This document shows positions 27,077-35,711 of a DNA stretch of 64,000 nucleotides, in pieces. The translations under genes were made by a program, and so were the position numbers. This DNA comes from Bizionia myxarmorum. GTDB lineage: Bacteria; Bacteroidota; Bacteroidia; Flavobacteriales; Flavobacteriaceae. The stretch covers positions 1,736,001-1,800,000 of the forward strand of contig NZ_VSKK01000001.1 in the NCBI RefSeq assembly GCF_008086205.1, written 5' to 3'. Positions within the stretch are counted from its first letter, which is position 1. Every line of letters starts with the position of its first letter. Below the pieces are notes generated by a model. The model was not told where the DNA came from, made no database searches, and was given only the letters and a program-made list of their open reading frames with translations.

Positions 27077-28366
27077 TTACTTCTTTTTCGGAATAAATAC
27101 AGGTAAAAGTTCTGTGGAAACTTCACCAAATCCAATACGAGTACCGTCTTTTTCACAATGTCCACGCATAATAACGGTATCGTGATCATTGATAAATTTT
27201 CGCTCGGTACCATCTTTTAAAGTAATAGGTCTTTCGCCGCGCCATGTTAGTTCTAACATAGAACCTAAAGAATCTGGCGTAGAACCTGAAATAGTTCCAC
27301 TTCCCATCATATCACCTGAATTTACAGGGCAACCATTTACGGTATGATGTGCTAACTGCTGCACCATATTCCAATACATATATTTGAAATTGGATTTACT
27401 CACAACGGTTTCTTTAGCTGTTTTTGGCTTAATAGCAACTTCTAATTTAATATCGTAACTCTTTTTGCCCTTATATTGTAAATATTTTAACTGTGGTTTT
27501 AATGGTTTCGGACTTTCAACACGGTAAGGTTCCAAAGCATCAAGTGTTACAATCCATGGTGAAATGGACGATGCGAAACTTTTAGCCAAGAAAGGTCCTA
27601 ATGGTACATATTCCCATTTTTGGATATCGCGAGCTGACCAGTCGTTAAATAAAACGAGTCCGAAAATATATTCTTCTGCTTCAGCAATAGGAATCGGTTC
27701 ACCCAAATCATTTGCGGCAGTAGTAATAAAAGCCATTTCTAATTCGAAATCTATCAATTTACTTGGTCCAAAAATAGGCGTATCGCTTCCAGCTGGTAAG
27801 GTTTGTCCTTGAGGTCTGTGAATTGGAATTCCCGAAGGAATAATAGACGAACTTCTACCATGATATCCTACCGGAATATGCAACCAGTTTGGCATTAAAG
27901 CATTTTCTGGATCGCGAAACATGGTTCCAACATTGGTAGCGTGTTCAATACTTGAATAGAAATCAGTATAATCACCAATTTGAACCGGTAATTGCATTTC
28001 AATTTCATCTAAACGAAAAAGAACGACTTCTTTATTTTTTTTATTATCTTTTAAGGTCTCATTATCAGCATCAAAAATATCTGCAATACGATCTCTAACT
28101 AAACGCCACGTTTTTCTGCCGTCTGCAATAAAATCGTTAAGAGTATCTTGTAAAAAAATATCGTCTGTTAAAGGTATTCCTTCAAAATATCCTAATTGAT
28201 GCAAAGCACCTAAATCTATGGCAGTGTCACCAATTCGTGTTCCGATGGTAATAATATCGTCACGTGTTAAAAACACACCAAAAGGAATGTTTTGAATTGG
28301 AAAATCGGAGTTTTTATCGACGTGTAACCAAGATTTTCTGTCTGGATTGTTAGCTGTTATTGGCAT
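27077..28366 (-). CDS. fahA: Fumarylacetoacetase
   Basis: Hydrolyses fumarylacetoacetate to fumarate and acetoacetate, the last step of tyrosine and phenylalanine degradation. The start at 28366 gives 429 residues, beginning MPITANNPDRKSWLHV; a frame to 28405 is possible but adds 13 residues unlike the family. FAH motifs are present: DFYSSIEHATNVGTMFR (metal Asp and catalytic His), GYHGRSSSIIPSG, and FELEMAFITT with the metal-binding Glu pair, then FNDWSARDIQKWEYVPLGPFLAKSFASSISPW. No other tyrosine-degradation gene lies nearby. Confidence 0.95.
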   Translation of the reverse strand: MPITANNPDRKSWLHVDKNSDFPIQNIPFGVFLTRDDIITIGTRIGDTAIDLGALHQLGYFEGIPLTDDIFLQDTLNDFIADGRKTWRLVRDRIADIFDADNETLKDNKKNKEVVLFRLDEIEMQLPVQIGDYTDFYSSIEHATNVGTMFRDPENALMPNWLHIPVGYHGRSSSIIPSGIPIHRPQGQTLPAGSDTPIFGPSKLIDFELEMAFITTAANDLGEPIPIAEAEEYIFGLVLFNDWSARDIQKWEYVPLGPFLAKSFASSISPWIVTLDALEPYRVESPKPLKPQLKYLQYKGKKSYDIKLEVAIKPKTAKETVVSKSNFKYMYWNMVQQLAHHTVNGCPVNSGDMMGSGTISGSTPDSLGSMLELTWRGERPITLKDGTERKFINDHDTVIMRGHCEKDGTRIGFGEVSTELLPVFIPKKK

Positions 28367-28504
28367 AACTAGTTGTGGTTTTTTGTTTGTAAAAATTCTA
28401 TTCAAACCTACATAACTTTTCGTTTTTATACTAATATAACGCAGAAAATATAGGAATTCTTTAACCTTTTATAATAATTAAGAAGGCATAGTAAATATAT
28501 GTTT

Positions 28505-28540
28505 TTTGATGTATTAAACTAATGTATTTCTTATTTTTGC
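28505..28540 (+). promoter_or_regulatory. glyA promoter
   Basis: TTTG at 28505-28508 and TATTTTTGC at 28532-28540 match the Bacteroidota -33 and -7 elements with 23 bases between, 26 bases before the glyA ATG. Confidence 0.65.
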
Positions 28541-28566
28541 AATCTATTCAACAATAACTAAAATTT

Positions 28567-29838
28567 ATGCAACGCGACGAACAGATTTTTGAATTGATAG
28601 AAGCCGAAAAACAAAGACAGCTTCATGGTATTGAATTAATTGCATCAGAAAATTTTGTTAGTGACCAAGTTATGGAAGCTGCAGGTTCTGTTTTAACCAA
28701 CAAATACGCTGAAGGTTATCCTGGTAAACGCTATTATGGCGGATGTGAAGTAGTAGATGAAGTGGAGCAATTAGCCATTGATAGAGCAAAAACCTTATTT
28801 GGTGCTGCTTATGTAAACGTACAACCTCACTCGGGAAGTCAAGCAAATACAGCTGTTTTTTCAGTTTGTTTAAAACCTGGTGATACTATTTTAGGTTTCG
28901 ATTTATCACATGGTGGGCATTTAACCCATGGATCGCCTGTTAACTTTTCTGGGAAATTATACAATCCTGTTTTTTATGGTGTAAAGAAAGAAACGGGTTT
29001 AATAGATTATGATCATGTAGCTGAAGTTGCGGAACGCGAAAAACCTAAAATGATTATTTGTGGTGCTTCTGCATATTCTCGTGATATGGATTTTAAACGA
29101 TTCCGTGAAATTGCTGATAGTGTTGGCGCTTTATTATTAGGCGATATTTCACATCCAGCTGGTTTAATTGCTAAAGGTATTTTAAATGATCCTTTACCAC
29201 ATTGTCATATTATTACTACAACTACGCATAAAACATTACGTGGTCCTCGTGGCGGTATGATTATGATGGGTGAGGATTTTAATAATCCTTTTGGTTTAAC
29301 CTTGAAAAATGGCAATTTACGTAAAATGTCATCTTTATTAGATTCAGGTGTTTTTCCAGGAAACCAAGGAGGACCTTTGGAACATATTATTGCGGCTAAA
29401 GCTATTGCTTTTGGTGAAGCTTTAACGGACGACTTTATGCATTATATGCTACAAGTGAAGAAAAATGCAGCCGCTATGGCGAAAGCATTTGTTGCAAGAG
29501 ATTACCATATTATTTCTGGTGGAACTGATAACCACATGATGTTAATTGATTTGCGTAATAAAAATATTACAGGAAAAGATGCTGAACAAGCATTGGTGAA
29601 AGCTGATATCACTGTAAACAAAAACATGGTTCCTTTTGATGATAAGAGCCCATTTGTAACTTCTGGAATCCGAATTGGAACACCAGCTATTACAACACGT
29701 GGCCTGAAAGAGAAGGATATGGAAGCTATTGTAGCTTTAGTTGATGAAGTTATTATGAACTGGGAAGATGATGCGAAACTCGAGGCCATTAGCGACAAAG
29801 TAAATGCTATGATGAGTCATTTACCGTTGTTTGTGTAA
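28567..29838 (+). CDS. glyA: Serine hydroxymethyltransferase
   Basis: PLP enzyme converting serine and tetrahydrofolate to glycine and methylene-tetrahydrofolate, the main source of one-carbon units. The 423-residue product is full length: [21 protein letters not shown] and [18 protein letters not shown] at the N terminus, [11 protein letters not shown] near 80, [11 protein letters not shown] near 195, the PLP-binding Lys in [14 protein letters not shown] near 222, and [15 protein letters not shown] near the C terminus. It is monocistronic, with a consensus promoter upstream and a strong terminator downstream. Confidence 0.97.
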   Translation: MQRDEQIFELIEAEKQRQLHGIELIASENFVSDQVMEAAGSVLTNKYAEGYPGKRYYGGCEVVDEVEQLAIDRAKTLFGAAYVNVQPHSGSQANTAVFSVCLKPGDTILGFDLSHGGHLTHGSPVNFSGKLYNPVFYGVKKETGLIDYDHVAEVAEREKPKMIICGASAYSRDMDFKRFREIADSVGALLLGDISHPAGLIAKGILNDPLPHCHIITTTTHKTLRGPRGGMIMMGEDFNNPFGLTLKNGNLRKMSSLLDSGVFPGNQGGPLEHIIAAKAIAFGEALTDDFMHYMLQVKKNAAAMAKAFVARDYHIISGGTDNHMMLIDLRNKNITGKDAEQALVKADITVNKNMVPFDDKSPFVTSGIRIGTPAITTRGLKEKDMEAIVALVDEVIMNWEDDAKLEAISDKVNAMMSHLPLFV

Positions 29839-29860
29839 GACAGATAAAATTGTATAACAC

Positions 29861-29898
29861 AAAAAAATCCTGCTTAATTCAAGCAGGATTTTTTTTTT
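29861..29898 (+). terminator. Rho-independent terminator after glyA
   Basis: AAAAAAATCCTGCTT pairs with AAGCAGGATTTTTTT around a 5-base AATTC loop, with a long T run, 23 bases after the glyA stop. Confidence 0.92.
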
Positions 29899-29910
29899 GA
29901 TATTATGTTG

Positions 29911-29937
29911 TCATTCAGAACGAAGTGAAGAATCTGG
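29911..29937. repeat. Dispersed intergenic repeat-like sequence
   Basis: TCATTCAGAACGAAGTGAAG followed by AATCTGG resembles a phrase widely seen between Bacteroidota genes, of the same general design (TCATTC ... GAAG ... GAATCT) as the palindromic repeats at 15574 and 16587. It lies between glyA and a convergent lipoprotein gene. Confidence 0.45.
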
Positions 29938-29939
29938 TA

Positions 29940-30503
29940 TCAATTAGTTTTTGATTCTTCATCAAACTCTTTATAAGCTTTTTGCATTAAATCGTATGAT
30001 TGCTCTTTCTTAAGTTCTTCAGTAAAATACATAACTATAGCATCTCGCAATTTGTGTCCTTTAGCTAAACAATCTTTGTTTTCCGAATCTATAACCATAA
30101 TAGAAGAGAATAGTATGCGGTCACCTTCATGACCATCAGTTATAACCGTAAATTTTTCTGAAGTATTTTTTAAGAGTTGGATATTTTCCCAAACGAAAGC
30201 TTGATGTTTTTCGCTATAAAATGGTCTGCGCTTTTTCCATACTCCGAAATTATTAACCATGACTTTACTTGTCTCAACAGTAGTAGCAGTATAATGAAAT
30301 TGTAATTCGCTTACAGCCAAACCCTCTTTATCATGAATGATTTTTGCGCTTTCAAATCCATTTATATAGAGAGATGAGTTAGCTTTTTTTGTTGTTACTC
30401 CTTTTTGAAAACCGTTAATGGGAAGTGTTTCAGTTAAAGTACTATCAGTTGTTTTACAACCTATAAGCATCAAACATAATAAGGCATAAATAATTTTTTT
30501 CAT
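29940..30503 (-). CDS. Lipoprotein of unknown function
   Basis: A 187-residue predicted lipoprotein. The start at 30503 gives MKKIIYALLCLMLIGC, a compact signal peptide with lipobox LMLIGC; a frame to 30542 would overlap the upstream gene and hide this signal. The mature part (LYINGFESAKIIHDKEGLAVSELQFHY and later INDGHEGDR-like phrases) shows no domain I recognise. The gene follows the beta-helix lipoprotein gene after seven bases, so they are probably one operon and may work together. Confidence 0.75.
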   Translation of the reverse strand: MKKIIYALLCLMLIGCKTTDSTLTETLPINGFQKGVTTKKANSSLYINGFESAKIIHDKEGLAVSELQFHYTATTVETSKVMVNNFGVWKKRRPFYSEKHQAFVWENIQLLKNTSEKFTVITDGHEGDRILFSSIMVIDSENKDCLAKGHKLRDAIVMYFTEELKKEQSYDLMQKAYKEFDEESKTN

Positions 30504-30510
30504 ATAAACT

Positions 30511-32058
30511 TTAAAATTCCGCATGCTGATAAGCACCAGCATCTGGAGCAGACGTTCTGTTTACGTTTAAAATATCATTTGGTACTGAATTTGAAAAAGG
30601 ATTTGCACCAATATTAATAGCTCCAGAATTTTCTCCAATTATTAATTCATTTTTATTCGTGTTTTTGAAATCAGGATTATTGTTAAAGCGCGTGTTTTCA
30701 TAAAGCAAGCTATTACTAAAATCATAATTAGCGCCTGAAAAATTATTATTTTGATCTTGAAAACGCACTAAAGAATTCGTGAATTTAAAATTGAAGATAT
30801 TTCCAGGATCTGCTACTTCATCCAAAATAAATTCAGGATTATCATTTCCATAAATAATACAGTTATTGAAATTAGCTTCTGTTAAATCGAATAATAAGAT
30901 CGAATTTTCTGTTTCACGGAAATTATTTAAAAGTAGGGCAGGGAATTGGCGGAAACCATTATTCCAGTAGTTAGCAATGGTGCAATGTGTGAAATTATAT
31001 TTCCCACCTTCGGTTCCGGCAAAAGAGGATTGTCCGGAATTATTTATCACGACGTTTTCTGCCGATATAGAGGTGTTTCTTCCTAAAACTCCAAAGTTAC
31101 TACTGTTGTAAATTTGCGAATTAGTAATGGTTAATTTAGCATTCGTTTCATCGGCATTGCTATCACTTATAATGCCTACACCTGCATTTTTAATGGTGGC
31201 ATAATTAATGGAATTATTAATACTTCCTTGAAATAACCAAATAGTTCCCCATTGACCAGGCACATTGCTAAATCCAGGTTCTAAACGATCGCCTTCAAAA
31301 ATTACTTCATTTTCTAAAAGTTCTTGGTCTGTACTAAACGCGCCATTTACTTGAAGTGAAGCGCCTTCAGAAACTAATAAACCGGAATTGGCATGAAAAT
31401 GAACGCGTGCGCCAGCATCTATCGTTAAAGTTTCGCCATTTGGAACAGCGGCATAACCATAAATAACATACGGTTTTTGATTCGTGAAATTTAATTCTGT
31501 CGCTTCTAAATAACGACCTTGGATTTCGGTTTCCAAAATTTCTCCGCCAATATTTAAGGTTAAAGTTTCGACAATTCCGGTTGATTGATTTTTATTAGGA
31601 TATATAAAAACAGCATCTTTCACCAGCGTTACTAAATCCACGTTTTGCATGTTCGATCCCGTATCAAATACAATTTTATCGGTGTATAAAAATTCACCTG
31701 AATTAGGTAAATTGGTAATGTCAATCGTTGTTTCAATAAAAATAAACATGCTGTCTTTGGCAAGAATTTCTACGTTTTCAAAGGAATTCCCTGACATGCC
31801 ATCTACATTTAAACGGTATTCAGAATTGATTCCTAAAGCTAATTTAATAGTTGGAATACTGATATCATCATTGCTGCGATTGTAGACTTTTAAATTATAA
31901 GTGCTAGAGCCGATGTTGGTGAAAACCGTGTCCAAATAAACCGTGTCTTTTGAAAATTCAAGATTTCCAGAACTCGGTGCAAATTCTAAATCTTTACGAC
32001 AAGAACTCCAAAGCATTAAAAAGCCAAGGCAAAAAAGAAAGTAAATAATACGTTTCAT
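30511..32058 (-). CDS. Right-handed beta-helix lipoprotein
   Basis: A 515-residue lipoprotein with lipobox MLWSSC near residue 20 (LGFLMLWSSC). Residues of about 30-150 form a beta-sandwich-like region that starts with FSKDTVYLDTVFTNIGSSTYNLKVYN. From about 200 onward, repeated short strands (INYATIKNAGVGI, LTITNSQIYNSSNFGVLG, VVINNSGQSSF, FTHCTIANYWNNGF, FNNCIIYGNDNPEF) fit a parallel beta-helix like those of polysaccharide-binding or -cleaving proteins. No catalytic residues can be assigned. It is known in Bacteroidota as a hypothetical family. The downstream lipoprotein gene is coupled. Confidence 0.78.
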   Translation of the reverse strand: MKRIIYFLFCLGFLMLWSSCRKDLEFAPSSGNLEFSKDTVYLDTVFTNIGSSTYNLKVYNRSNDDISIPTIKLALGINSEYRLNVDGMSGNSFENVEILAKDSMFIFIETTIDITNLPNSGEFLYTDKIVFDTGSNMQNVDLVTLVKDAVFIYPNKNQSTGIVETLTLNIGGEILETEIQGRYLEATELNFTNQKPYVIYGYAAVPNGETLTIDAGARVHFHANSGLLVSEGASLQVNGAFSTDQELLENEVIFEGDRLEPGFSNVPGQWGTIWLFQGSINNSINYATIKNAGVGIISDSNADETNAKLTITNSQIYNSSNFGVLGRNTSISAENVVINNSGQSSFAGTEGGKYNFTHCTIANYWNNGFRQFPALLLNNFRETENSILLFDLTEANFNNCIIYGNDNPEFILDEVADPGNIFNFKFTNSLVRFQDQNNNFSGANYDFSNSLLYENTRFNNNPDFKNTNKNELIIGENSGAINIGANPFSNSVPNDILNVNRTSAPDAGAYQHAEF

Positions 32059-32215
32059 GTGTTGATTTATAGTGTTTTTTAAATGTCACATGCTATTTGC
32101 TAATATTCACTCCATTGAGTGAGAAAAAATTGAGCATGCGCGTTTCATAAAATGATATCAGTTTGCCCAAAAATATAACTTTTGAATTGATGATTTCGTA
32201 TGAAAGCCATAAAAA

Positions 32216-32605
32216 TTAGAGAAATATGTTTTTTATGTCATCGGTGATTCTGGTTGGTCTCATGCGGCTACCATCCATATAAACCCATTTAGTTTCCGAT
32301 TTTGCTAGAAGTGTGTCACCATTTAGTATTTCAACAACACGCGTACATGTAACGCCTTCCGAGTGTGGAACGTATGTTTTTAGTGTAATAGTGTCACCCA
32401 AAAAGGCGGGTTTTTTATAGGTAATATGATGGGATAACATAATCCACAAAAAATTATCAGTAATTTCTTTAGGCGCTTTTGTAAACCAATGTAATTTAGC
32501 TACATCTTCCACCCATTGCACATAACGCACATTATTAACATGGTTTAGGTCATCTATATCGTCTTGACCGACTTGAATTGTAGTTTGAAATGTTCGCATA
32601 TTCAA
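32216..32605 (-). CDS. Acyl-CoA thioesterase, 4HBT (YbgC-like) hotdog fold
   Basis: A 129-residue hotdog-fold protein predicted to hydrolyse acyl-CoA. The catalytic-loop pattern VGQDDIDDLNHVNNVRYVQWVEDVAK (with DxNxHVNN near residue 19) is that of 4-hydroxybenzoyl-CoA thioesterase relatives, and FLGDTITLKTYV and TRVVEILNGDTLLAKSETKWVYMD follow. The preferred chain length is unknown. It is separated from neighbours by about 150 bases on the left and 22 on the right, so it may belong to the operon with the zinc-finger genes upstream. Confidence 0.88.
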   Translation of the reverse strand: MNMRTFQTTIQVGQDDIDDLNHVNNVRYVQWVEDVAKLHWFTKAPKEITDNFLWIMLSHHITYKKPAFLGDTITLKTYVPHSEGVTCTRVVEILNGDTLLAKSETKWVYMDGSRMRPTRITDDIKNIFL

Positions 32606-32626
32606 AAGTACTGCAAAAAAAATAAG

Positions 32627-33436
32627 TTACTTTGCTTTTTTGAAAGGATGTGATATTTTGTAAAAAAACGACCCCATTTTACTGCGTTCTAATTCACCAT
32701 TTCTAATTTTCTCTCGTTTTTCCTGTCGTGCATTTTTGCGTTTTGCTTTTCGTTTTATGCGTTCACAATCAGCTTCTACATCATAAGAAGGGAATCCGGC
32801 AACAATTAGGTTACCACAATCCCATTCTCCAAGCGTAAATTCCAAATTAATTATTTTTTGACCTTGAATTATAATTTCTTGTGTATCATATCCTGGAAAG
32901 GAGAATATAAGTGTTTGGTCTTTTTTAGCTTCTATTTTATAATAGCCATCAAAATCTGCTATTGTGCTTATGGATGTTCCTTTAATTAAGATTTTTGTTC
33001 CGGGTAGCGGTAATTTATTTTCGTCCAAAACGGTTCCGGAAATCGCGGATTTAGGTAAAATGCGTTTAGCTATTTTTCCTTTAGAACTGAAATTTTTAAT
33101 AGAATCTGTTTGAACCGTTTCTGGTTTTGTTTGCGCTAAACTTTTATAACTGCTAAAAGTTAGAACAGAGAAAAATCCAGATGCCAAAAGTGTTCTGAAA
33201 CTGTTTTTGTCTTTTCTGCTGTAAACTAATTCTTTATTGAGTTGACTAGTTCTAAATCGGCCGCAAACCTGGCCATTATCCATATAAGTTTTAACGATTT
33301 GTTCGTCCGTTTTAGTCGTGAAATCCTGAACGGTTTTACTGCAGGATTGACAAAATCGTCCTTTTTCATTTGGCGACATCTCATTCCAATTTTCATGGCA
33401 GGGTTTTAGAATGTTTAGAGTTAGTACTTTTCTCAT
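32627..33436 (-). CDS. Zinc-finger/transmembrane/carboxypeptidase-regulatory-like protein, copy A
   Basis: A 269-residue protein with three parts. The N-terminal ~75 residues hold four cysteines and a histidine (Cys13, His14, Cys29, Cys32, Cys58) in the pattern CHENWNEMSP ... GRFCQSC, a Bacteroidota-specific putative zinc domain. A hydrophobic segment at about 79-98 could be a membrane anchor. The C-terminal part has a CarboxypepD-regulatory-like domain (SGTVLDENKLPLPGTKILIKGT ... TIADFDGYYKIEA ... FSFPGYDTQEI). It is paralogous to the gene directly upstream, with nearly identical N-terminal halves. The role is unknown. Confidence 0.8.
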   Translation of the reverse strand: MRKVLTLNILKPCHENWNEMSPNEKGRFCQSCSKTVQDFTTKTDEQIVKTYMDNGQVCGRFRTSQLNKELVYSRKDKNSFRTLLASGFFSVLTFSSYKSLAQTKPETVQTDSIKNFSSKGKIAKRILPKSAISGTVLDENKLPLPGTKILIKGTSISTIADFDGYYKIEAKKDQTLIFSFPGYDTQEIIIQGQKIINLEFTLGEWDCGNLIVAGFPSYDVEADCERIKRKAKRKNARQEKREKIRNGELERSKMGSFFYKISHPFKKAK

Positions 33437-33487
33437 GATTCAAAAATATTTAAAATTGCTAATTCTAGTTTCGCTTTATCCACACTT

Positions 33488-34267
33488 TTAATTCTTGCGT
33501 TTATAAAAGTCAAAGTAATTTTTCCTCTTAAGTTTTTTGATACGTGATTTTTCTAATTCGGCATCCGTTGGTGAGTAAGTCGATTTTGCAGGGCTTAAAG
33601 GTGATTTTGAATATGAAGCGCCATAGGAAGTAATAACCATGCCACCCAAAACGTCACTATCTATATCTAAACTGAATTTATAAGATTGATTTAGAGCAAC
33701 AGTTACTTCTTTCGTTTCGTACCCAATAAAACTAATAGTAATTATATCACCTACTTTCGCTTCTATTTCAAAATTCCCATAAAAATCTGTTTGTGTTCCT
33801 ATAGTTTTATTTTTGATAACCACATTTGCTCCTGGAAGCGGTAGGTTGGTTTCATCTAGAATAGTTCCAGAAATCTTATTGGAATGTAAAATGGACACGG
33901 CTGGTTTACCCAAAACACTTGGTGCTTTTATAGAATCCGTTTGAACGGTTTCTGGTTTTGTTTGTGCTAAACTTCTATAGCTGCTAAAAGTGAGCATTGA
34001 AAAAAATCCTGATGCGAGAATAGTTCTAAAACTATTTTTACTTTTTCTGCTGTAAACTAATTCTTTATTAAGTTGATTGGTTTTAAATCGGCCGCAAACT
34101 TGTCCATGATCCATGATAGTTTTAACGATTTGCTCGTTGGTTTTAGTCGTGAAGTCGTGAACGATTTTATCGCATGCCTTGCAGAAACGCCCTTTTTCAT
34201 TAGGCGACATATTATTCCAGTTTTCGTGGCATGGCTCTGGAATGGTTATGGTTAGTGCTTTTCTCAT
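33488..34267 (-). CDS. Zinc-finger/transmembrane/carboxypeptidase-regulatory-like protein, copy B
   Basis: A 259-residue paralogue of the next gene downstream, with the same order: a Cys-rich N-terminal domain (Cys13, His14, Cys29, Cys32, Cys58), a hydrophobic segment at about 79-98 and a CarboxypepD-regulatory-like beta-sandwich (SGTILDETNLPLPGANVVIKNKT ... TQTDFYGNFEIEA ... ISFIGYETKEVTV), as in TonB-dependent receptor plug-adjacent domains. The C-terminal 40 residues differ from copy A. The two genes are separated by 51 bases on the same strand, consistent with tandem duplication. No TonB receptor lies nearby. Confidence 0.8.
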   Translation of the reverse strand: MRKALTITIPEPCHENWNNMSPNEKGRFCKACDKIVHDFTTKTNEQIVKTIMDHGQVCGRFKTNQLNKELVYSRKSKNSFRTILASGFFSMLTFSSYRSLAQTKPETVQTDSIKAPSVLGKPAVSILHSNKISGTILDETNLPLPGANVVIKNKTIGTQTDFYGNFEIEAKVGDIITISFIGYETKEVTVALNQSYKFSLDIDSDVLGGMVITSYGASYSKSPLSPAKSTYSPTDAELEKSRIKKLKRKNYFDFYKRKN

Positions 34268-34340
34268 AGTTCAAATAACTACAAGAAAACACTAATTTAA
34301 AAAGGGAATTGCGTAAACGTGTCAATTCAGCTTGTGAAAT

Positions 34341-35375
34341 CTACTTTTCAGTTATTTCAACCTCAAATAATTTATCCCAATATTTACCAGTCACAAAAAA
34401 TGTTTTGGTTTCTTTATTGTAAGCGATACCGTTTAATACATCTAATTTTGGATGTTTGGTAACCATATTATGTAAGGGTGTAAAATCTATTACACCTTCA
34501 ACAGCACCATTTACAGGATTTATTATAGCCACACCATTTTTATTCCAACGGTTGGCATATATTTTTCCATCAACCCATTCCAATTCATTCAATTCAACTA
34601 CTTTTCCTTTATTGTGATATGCTTGGATATAGCTTTCTTCCGTTAGGGTTTCTGGGTTAAGTGTCCAGATTTTTTCGGTGCCATCACTCTTATATAATTT
34701 GGTTCCATCATTGCAAATTCCCCAACCTTCTAAACTTTCACCATATTTAAAACTTCCGATTTTTTCAAACGTATTCACATCATAAACAAACCCAGTTCCT
34801 TTTTTCCATGTTAATTGATAAATTTTATCATTAAGAATAGAAATGCCTTCGCCGAAATATTCATCGGATAAATTGATGTTTTTTAAAATTTCACCCGTTT
34901 TATAATCTACTTTTCGAAGTTTAGATCCACCGTATTGGCCGGTTCCTTCATACAATTCACCATTATGAAATTCTAATCCTTGCGTATAGGAAGTTTGATC
35001 ATGCGGATATTCATTGACAATTGTATAAGTGTAAATTTTAGGCGTTTGATTATTTAAAATAGTGATATTTTTAGAAATGCTTGCAGATTCTCCATTCAAT
35101 TTAAAAGAGGCTAATACTTCATGAATGCCCAGTTTCATATTTTGAATGGTTTCAGATGCATTAATACTTTTTCCATCTAAAGTATATGATACAGATCCTA
35201 TTTCGTGGTTCTTTGGATTTAAAAGGGATAGTTTTAGCGCATCACCCAGTGTAAAAGCATCATTTAAACCGTTCGTTTTGATAGAAATATCCTTTTTTGC
35301 TTCATTTACATTGGTGCCACAAGAGGATAAAGTAAGGCATAAAATTATGATAGTAAGAGACTTATAAAGCTTCAT
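34341..35375 (-). CDS. Glutaminyl-peptide cyclotransferase (glutaminyl cyclase), lipoprotein
   Basis: Converts N-terminal glutamine of exported proteins to pyroglutamate. The 344-residue protein is a lipoprotein (lipobox LTLSSC, Cys19), so it acts in the periplasm or outer membrane. After a short beta domain (about 30-110), residues 120-340 form the five-bladed propeller of the plant/bacterial QC family: PHDQTSYTQGLEFHNGELYEGTGQYGGS, GEGISILNDKIYQLTWK, SDGTEKIWTLNPETL, LNELEWVDGKIYANRW. The match with the glutamine +1 residue of the exported proteins in this window is suggestive. Confidence 0.88.
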   Translation of the reverse strand: MKLYKSLTIIILCLTLSSCGTNVNEAKKDISIKTNGLNDAFTLGDALKLSLLNPKNHEIGSVSYTLDGKSINASETIQNMKLGIHEVLASFKLNGESASISKNITILNNQTPKIYTYTIVNEYPHDQTSYTQGLEFHNGELYEGTGQYGGSKLRKVDYKTGEILKNINLSDEYFGEGISILNDKIYQLTWKKGTGFVYDVNTFEKIGSFKYGESLEGWGICNDGTKLYKSDGTEKIWTLNPETLTEESYIQAYHNKGKVVELNELEWVDGKIYANRWNKNGVAIINPVNGAVEGVIDFTPLHNMVTKHPKLDVLNGIAYNKETKTFFVTGKYWDKLFEVEITEK

Positions 35376-35429
35376 GATTTGTTATTTATTTGCGGCAAGA
35401 TATTTATTAAAATTCAGTTTAAAAAATCA

Positions 35430-35460
35430 TTGCAAAGATTTTAAAAGATTGTATCTTTGC
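35430..35460 (+). promoter_or_regulatory. SRP RNA promoter
   Basis: TTG at 35430-35432 and TATCTTTGC at 35452-35460 match the -33 and -7 elements exactly with 19 bases between. The RNA gene starts a few bases downstream. Confidence 0.75.
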
Positions 35461-35463
35461 CGC

Positions 35464-35559
35464 GGGCAAGTCCTACACAACCAGCTCCTGTTGAATCCTC
35501 CAGGGCGGGAACGCAGCAAAGGTAAATGGTCGTAGCGGTGTGATGTAGGTAGCTTGCCT
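35464..35559 (+). ncRNA. ffs: Signal recognition particle RNA (small bacterial type)
   Basis: RNA component of the SRP, which targets nascent membrane and exported proteins through Ffh. The ends pair (GGGCAAG with CTTGCC), and the conserved apical region is present: TCCTCCAGGGCGGGAACGCA with the GGAA tetraloop at the tip, and AGCAAAGGTA on the opposite arm. The length of about 96 bases fits the small bacterial class. It is preceded by a consensus promoter and followed immediately by a T run, so it is independently transcribed. Confidence 0.93.
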
Positions 35560-35568
35560 TTTTTTTGT
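35553..35568 (+). terminator. T-run terminator of SRP RNA
   Basis: The closing stem of the SRP RNA runs straight into eight T residues, giving an intrinsic terminator formed by the RNA itself. Confidence 0.7.
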
Positions 35569-35711
35569 GCCTTTACTTTTCCTTTCAACATTTGAAAGGA
35601 TTTATATAATTAAGATTTGTAGACCGTTGGTTTGCAAATCTTTTTCTTTTTATACTCTTTTTCCTTATTTCATTGTTATTTTTACGGCATGTAAATACAC
35701 ATGAAAAAATT

